DNA from: Euryarchaeota archaeon UBA602
Lineage (GTDB): Archaea; Thermoplasmatota; Poseidoniia; Poseidoniales; Thalassarchaeaceae
Assembly (NCBI GenBank): GCA_002498455.1
Contig: DAHO01000033.1
Span: 1-6,112, forward strand
Direction of reading: 5' to 3'
Length of the DNA stretch: 6,112 nt
Translations under genes and position numbers: made by a program
In this document: in pieces, positions 1 to 4,600 of the stretch
How the letters are laid out: the number at the start of each line of letters is the position of its first letter
Position numbering within the stretch: position 1 is the first letter of the stretch
Notes under the pieces: model-generated
What the model was told of the DNA's origin: nothing
What the model saw: the letters and a program-made list of their open reading frames with translations, nothing else
Database searches by the model: none

Positions 1-354
1 ATGGCTGCATTGAAGGATGCTGCCGCGACTTGGTTGGCTCTGAATGCTGCGCTGGCAGCGTTAGGGGCCCTCATTGCTCGAGGTCATCCTTTGGCGATTT
101 TGACCGCTGCGATAGCCAGCCCCATCACCTCGCTTAATCCGACGCTTGCAGCCGGTTGGTTTGCTGGATTGGTACAGCTTAAAGTGGCGGCTCCTTCAAC
201 AAAAGACCTGCAGAATTTCTTGCGCTTGGACCAACTCTCCTTGTTTTGGAAGAACAAAGTCGGTCGTGTCTTACTTGTGACCGCTCTCGCCAATCTAGGT
301 TCAACTGCCGGCGCTTGGATCGCAGGCAGTGCAATCTTGGGGAGCCTGTTCTGA
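1..354 (+). CDS. TraB/PrgY-family membrane protein, C-terminal part only (5' end outside window)
   Basis: These 117 codons match the C-terminal membrane domain of archaeal TraB/PrgY ('pheromone shutdown') proteins as I know the family. Visible signatures are GHPLAILTAAIASPITSLNP (residues 28-47), AGWFAGLVQ (51-59), FWKNKVGRVLLV (82-93) and ALANLGSTAG (95-104). Hydrophobic segments lie at about 10-27, 30-58 and 88-116. Family members are several hundred residues long, with a soluble TraB domain before this part, so the ATG at base 1 is taken as an internal methionine and the gene as truncated by the window edge. The biochemical function of archaeal members is not established. In Enterococcus the namesake reduces pheromone activity, and that role should not be transferred here. 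The TGA stop at 352-354 abuts the stop of the convergent mscS-like gene with no spacer. Family assignment is confident; function is unknown. Confidence 0.85.
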   Translation: MAALKDAAATWLALNAALAALGALIARGHPLAILTAAIASPITSLNPTLAAGWFAGLVQLKVAAPSTKDLQNFLRLDQLSLFWKNKVGRVLLVTALANLGSTAGAWIAGSAILGSLF

Positions 355-357
355 TCA
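352..357. other. Abutting convergent stop codons (TGATCA)
   Basis: The plus-strand stop TGA (352-354) is followed immediately by the minus-strand stop (TCA on the plus strand, 355-357), forming the palindrome TGATCA. There is no intergenic DNA between the convergent traB-like and mscS-like genes, so neither gene can have a private terminator before the other begins. Any termination signal must lie inside the opposite gene, and the two mRNAs probably overlap at their 3' ends. Confidence 0.9.
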
Positions 358-1668
358 ATCCTCAGAATCGAATCGCTGTAGAGTCGCACTCAGTGAAGAG
401 ATCTCCTTGCGAATTTCGTCTTTCTGTCTTGAACCGAGTGTGGCATCCTTGAGCTGTTCTTCCAAGTCCTCGAGAAGTGATTTGAGGGCATCTCGCTCCT
501 CTCGATAGAACTTCTCGTCCTTGGACATCTGAATGCGAGCCGCCTTCTGACGTGCTTTCTTCCGCTTCTTTGCTGCATCCGTTGAGCCGGTAGGGACTTC
601 GGGCAGCTCGATTGATGTCGGGAATGGAATCTCAATGCCTTCCTGAGCAAATCGCTCAAACACCCGCTGATGAATCCAGTCTTTGGCGGGCCACTCATCG
701 GAGTAATTGTCAATCCAAGCATAGATTCTGAAATCAATTGAGTACTCTCCTAGGTTGACAAACAGAACCCGCGGTGCGGGTTCATCAACAGTGTACGGAC
801 AATCTCTGGCAATGTCAATGAGCACCTGCTTTACATGCGGTGGTTCCTCACCGTAAGCCGCACCGACATCGATGAGGAGGTTGATTCGACGAGGTTGACC
901 GTCGCCTCCACCACGAGCCATGTTGCGGATTTTCGCCGACACCAGAGTGTTGTTTGGAATGATGATCAACTCTTCAGCGTAGGTCAACAACTTGGTTGAC
1001 AAGATGCCAGTCGAGACAACTCGACCTTCAATCCCCTCAACCTCAATCCGATCACCAACATCAAAGGGACTGTCCATGGCGAGCATGAATGAGTTCAGAA
1101 TATTTCCAATCGTGTGTTGTAGAGACAAACCGATAATCAATGAGAACAAAGCGAAGGATGCCAAGATTCCCGTAATTTCAATGCTCAATTCTGCAAGAAT
1201 GGCGTTGATACCAATCAGCCAAATCACAATTCGAACAATGATACTGACGAAGTGATTTCCTCCAGTAACCGAAACACCGCCTTTCTTGTTGTTGTTCATG
1301 AGCGCCATCAGTGGGGGTGTGGCAATCTTGACGGTTGTCGTCAACATCATCGTCAACAGCAAAATGTACAGGGAATTCAGTAGTGGGAAGATCGATGACA
1401 GAAGATCTGGATTGACCCACAGCAATGAGACATTCACACAAATTGCAATGAAGAAAATGTTGATTTTGGACTCCAAGGCAATGTACAGATCGTTGTCCCA
1501 ACCCACCTCGGTATCGTTCACCAACTCAGCAATTTTTCGAAGTACAAATCGTCTCAAAGCATAGACTGCAAGAAAACTGAGACCAATGCAAATCAGGAGT
1601 TGGAAATACCAATCCAACCCATTCAAGGTGTCAATTCCCAACTGAATTGAATCTGCAATATTCACCAC
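355..1668 (-). CDS. MscS-family small-conductance mechanosensitive ion channel with C-terminal coiled-coil extension
   Basis: This 437-residue integral membrane protein should gate a tension-opened pore that releases solutes on osmotic downshock. Hydrophobic segments lie at about 20-40, 69-85, 93-116 and 138-158, followed by the pore helix and linker at about 164-200 containing GLSLQHTIGN (180-189). Then come the MscS beta domain (PFDVGDRIEVEGIEGRV 201-217, STKLLTYAEELIIIPNN 224-240) and the alpha/beta vestibule domain ending in the typical IPFP (347-350). E. coli MscS has three membrane helices; this protein appears to have five. A Lys/Arg-rich stretch (367-378) and predicted coiled coil (382-432) extend past the usual end. 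GTG at 1668 is chosen as start because AAGGAG lies 8 bases upstream; the next codon is also GTG and cannot be excluded. The gene follows the giant surface-protein gene by 5 bases and is probably in the same operon. Family assignment is firm; gating properties are not known. Confidence 0.93.
   Translation of the reverse strand: MVNIADSIQLGIDTLNGLDWYFQLLICIGLSFLAVYALRRFVLRKIAELVNDTEVGWDNDLYIALESKINIFFIAICVNVSLLWVNPDLLSSIFPLLNSLYILLLTMMLTTTVKIATPPLMALMNNNKKGGVSVTGGNHFVSIIVRIVIWLIGINAILAELSIEITGILASFALFSLIIGLSLQHTIGNILNSFMLAMDSPFDVGDRIEVEGIEGRVVSTGILSTKLLTYAEELIIIPNNTLVSAKIRNMARGGGDGQPRRINLLIDVGAAYGEEPPHVKQVLIDIARDCPYTVDEPAPRVLFVNLGEYSIDFRIYAWIDNYSDEWPAKDWIHQRVFERFAQEGIEIPFPTSIELPEVPTGSTDAAKKRKKARQKAARIQMSKDEKFYREERDALKSLLEDLEEQLKDATLGSRQKDEIRKEISSLSATLQRFDSED
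358..588 (-). other. Basic plus coiled-coil C-terminal extension of the MscS-like channel
   Basis: This stretch codes for residues 361-437 of the channel. It starts after the canonical MscS vestibule domain. A cluster of Lys/Arg (KKRKKARQKAAR, 367-378) precedes a heptad-like acidic/basic helix with regularly placed Leu/Ile (LKSLLEDLEEQL 395-406, IRKEISSLSATL 419-430). In the MscS topology this part is cytoplasmic. It could hold subunits together below the vestibule or bind a partner; this role is inferred. Confidence 0.6.
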
Positions 1669-1673
1669 TCAAA

Positions 1674-4600
1674 TCACTCCTTATTTTCGTGTAATTTCTT
1701 TGCTTGTTGAGCCCACTTGTCTCTTCGAACACGGCCACGGAAGAACTCGATAGCTACGTTCACTTGTTCTTCAATTTCCGGAGTCATCTTGGAAATCTGA
1801 AGGAATGTGTAAATTCCCAAAGCGTTCAACTTGTCTTCAATGAAAGGTCCAACACCCTTGATTCTCTGAAGATCATCGCTGGCAGTAACAGTTGCAGCAG
1901 CCGCGAAGCCTCTCTTCAAGCCCTTGACACCCGTCAATGCGGTTGCAGTCTTTCCGGTCCACGAGATGTTCATGCCACCTTCGTCGTCCTGAACCCATGC
2001 TGAACCCGTTTCATCGAAGTCAGAAGTGTCGCCAATGGAGATTTCCTTTGCGCCCTTTTCTACCGGCTTGGATATGACTCTTGTAATCGCGACACCTAGG
2101 GTCTGGAAATCGATGAATTCTGCCTTGGCTGCAACGCGAGCAAGTTCGGCTTCCTTCTTGGAAAGCCCTTCCATCTTTTGCTCCATTTCAGCCATCTTGG
2201 CGGCCATCTTTTCTTCCATCTCAGCCAAGCGTTGTTCCGCATCTCTTTGAGCCAGGGCTGCGGCTTCTTTGCTGGCCTGTCGTTCTGCGGCCTCTCGTTC
2301 CTTGGCGACTTCCTCCTTGGCCTTCAACTCGGCTTCTGCCTTGGCTTTGGCTTCAGCTTCAATTCGGGCTTTGGCCTCTGCCTCCACACGGAGCTTTTCT
2401 TCAACTTCGGCTCGCATCTTCTTCTCTTTCTCGGCTTCTTTTGCAGCCTCTGCCTTGGCCTCTGCCTTGGCTTCTTCTCGAATTCGGGCCTCTTCGGCCT
2501 TGCGAGTTTCTGCTTCGGCCTTTTCACGAGCCTTTCGATCAGAATCTGATTCCTTGGTTTGGACATTCCACTGGAAGTAAACAGAGGATACACCGCACTT
2601 GATGAGTCCCTCGTATTCATTGCCAATTTCGGAGCCATAGGCTAGACTGTCATCGAACATCAATCGGAATTGGATGGATCCATTGCCTTCACCATCATCA
2701 TCGTGAACCTCGATGGAATCCATTCGGAATCGACCTTCATTTTGACGGTTGTTCATGTCATTGAACCGGATGATGCTGCCTGCATCGAGATTGTCGATGG
2801 TAATCAGTTCCTTGCTCTCGGCCAATGATCCAATGGCAATGCCCTCAACGGGTTCGAGCATGAATGGATCCTCACGCGTACCGACACCGAAGACGAACAC
2901 CGGCTTGGAAGTCGTATGCTCTGGCTCTGCATCTCGGAAATTGCGAATCAGTGTCATGACCGATTTGTCACTCCCTCGTAGCAATACGAGGAGGAGTAAC
3001 AGAAGCAGGAGCAGGAGGATACAGCATGCGGTCCAACTGAGATATTGACTCGTACCTGAGTTGGAATCATCGGGTGAATCATCCGTGTCGCCTTCCGCTT
3101 CTGAATCATCATTGACATCGCAGATGCCGTTATCATTGGCATCGACCGGTGTGCTTGAAGCATTCAGTGGTTCAGTTCCACAGTCAATCTCAACGGTGTC
3201 GTTCCATCCATCATCGTCGTCATCCATGTCTTCAACAAGGGTTCCAAAGTATGGAGAATACAGGATGGTGTCCGGGTCCCCATCACCATCTGTATCGGTA
3301 TGAGCACCAGAGTCGAATGGATATGCGTCATCTACATCAGGTGAGCCATCGTTGTCATCGTCATCATCCAAGATGTCACACGATTGGTCTGCATCGTTGT
3401 CATCAGGCACGCTAGTCGAATCCATCGGATCAGTACCACAGGCATTCTCTAGGCCATCAGCCCAGCCATCACCATCGGTATCAGATTCAAGAGCATCACA
3501 GACGCCGTTGCCATCCAAGTCTGATGGAGTGTCATTGGCATCCTCAGGGTCAGACATACAGGTGGCTTCCTCTTCATCGGTGAAGCCATCATCATCGTCG
3601 TCTTCATCAATCGAGTTGCACAACTCATCGCTATCTGTGTCCTGTGGTGTACTGGATTCATCCATTCCATCATTCGAACACAGGTCTTCCATTTCGTCAG
3701 ACCAACCATCGTTGTCATCGTCTTCATCATAGATGTCTGGCAAACCATCCAGGTCATTGTCAGTCAGTACTGACACCATGATGGTATAGGTTGCACTGTT
3801 TTCTGAATTGTTGGCCCAAACCGTGTACAAGGTTGGGTCTAGGAGTTCAGTGGGCGTTCCTGAGATGACACCCGTATGCGTTGTTGAACGCGCAGGGCTA
3901 ACACCATCGAAGTTCAATCCCAATGGCAATGCAGGGCTAATCTCCCATGTGTCGATGTCTCCACCTGCAGCGTAAGGAACGAAGTCGAGCATGGTGACAT
4001 TGAGTGACAGCTCAAGCACGGCGGATGGATAGACCATCAGAATCATCGAACCATCGTCGTCATCAATGCTGTCACAAATGCCATCGTTGTCTGAATCGTA
4101 CGGTCTGCTGTTTGGATCACTGGCATCGGTTTCACATTGCACTTCGTAATCATCGTACCAACCGTCACCATCTGAATCAGGGTCTGATTCATCGGGAATC
4201 CCGTCGCCATCCAAATCGGGCAGGATGACAATGGTCAGGGTGGTTGATGAATTGGCATCCAAATCAAATCCTTGTGCGAAGACCGTGTAAGTGTCCAAGT
4301 CGGTCAATGTCGTGGGCGTACCCCAAATGGTTCCGTTTGCCGTTCCAAACTCTAGACCGTCTGGCAAATCAGGAGTAATCGACCAGGTAATCGGCACGGC
4401 CCCAAGTGAGGACGGGTAGATGGTCAAGATTGGATGATCAATGGCCAAACGCTGCTCATCGTAGGGGTAGAATACGTACATTCCAGTCCCGTTGACGGCT
4501 ATAGAGATGGTTACGTTGGCGCTACCGCCCGAGTTGTTAGCCCAAATGGTATAGTTGGCCGCAGGCGTATTCCCAACGGGAATTCCTGAGATGATTCCCT

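Noticed and set aside
1..3. ATG at base 1 as the true start of the traB-like gene
   Set aside because: The 117 residues match only the C-terminal membrane domain of TraB proteins; the soluble domain that normally precedes it is absent from the window.
352..357. TGATCA palindrome as a terminator hairpin
   Set aside because: Six bases with no loop and no adjacent T-run cannot form a terminator; it arises from two abutting stop codons.
2178..2549. Plus-strand Phe/Leu/Gly-rich open frame opposite the coiled coil, looking like a membrane protein
   Set aside because: It is an antisense shadow of Ala/Glu/Lys codons; its apparent hydrophobicity comes from the repeat composition.
2121..2555. TolA identity for the Ala/Glu/Lys coiled region
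   Set aside because: Resemblance is compositional only. Here the coil is cytoplasmic and C-terminal to the membrane helix, opposite to TolA, and no TolA C-terminal domain follows.
3352..3732. Plus-strand serine-rich open frame opposite the TSP3 array
   Set aside because: It mirrors the Asp-rich codons (GAT/GAC read backwards give ATC/GTC and, frame-shifted, TCA/TCG). It has no plausible domain and lies wholly inside a clear coding gene.
3069..3764. Periodic DNA repeats (CATC-rich) as a CRISPR array or noncoding repeat
   Set aside because: Periodicity is a multiple of three, in frame with the protein, and explained by 40-residue TSP3 units; copies are diverged and there are no unrelated spacers.
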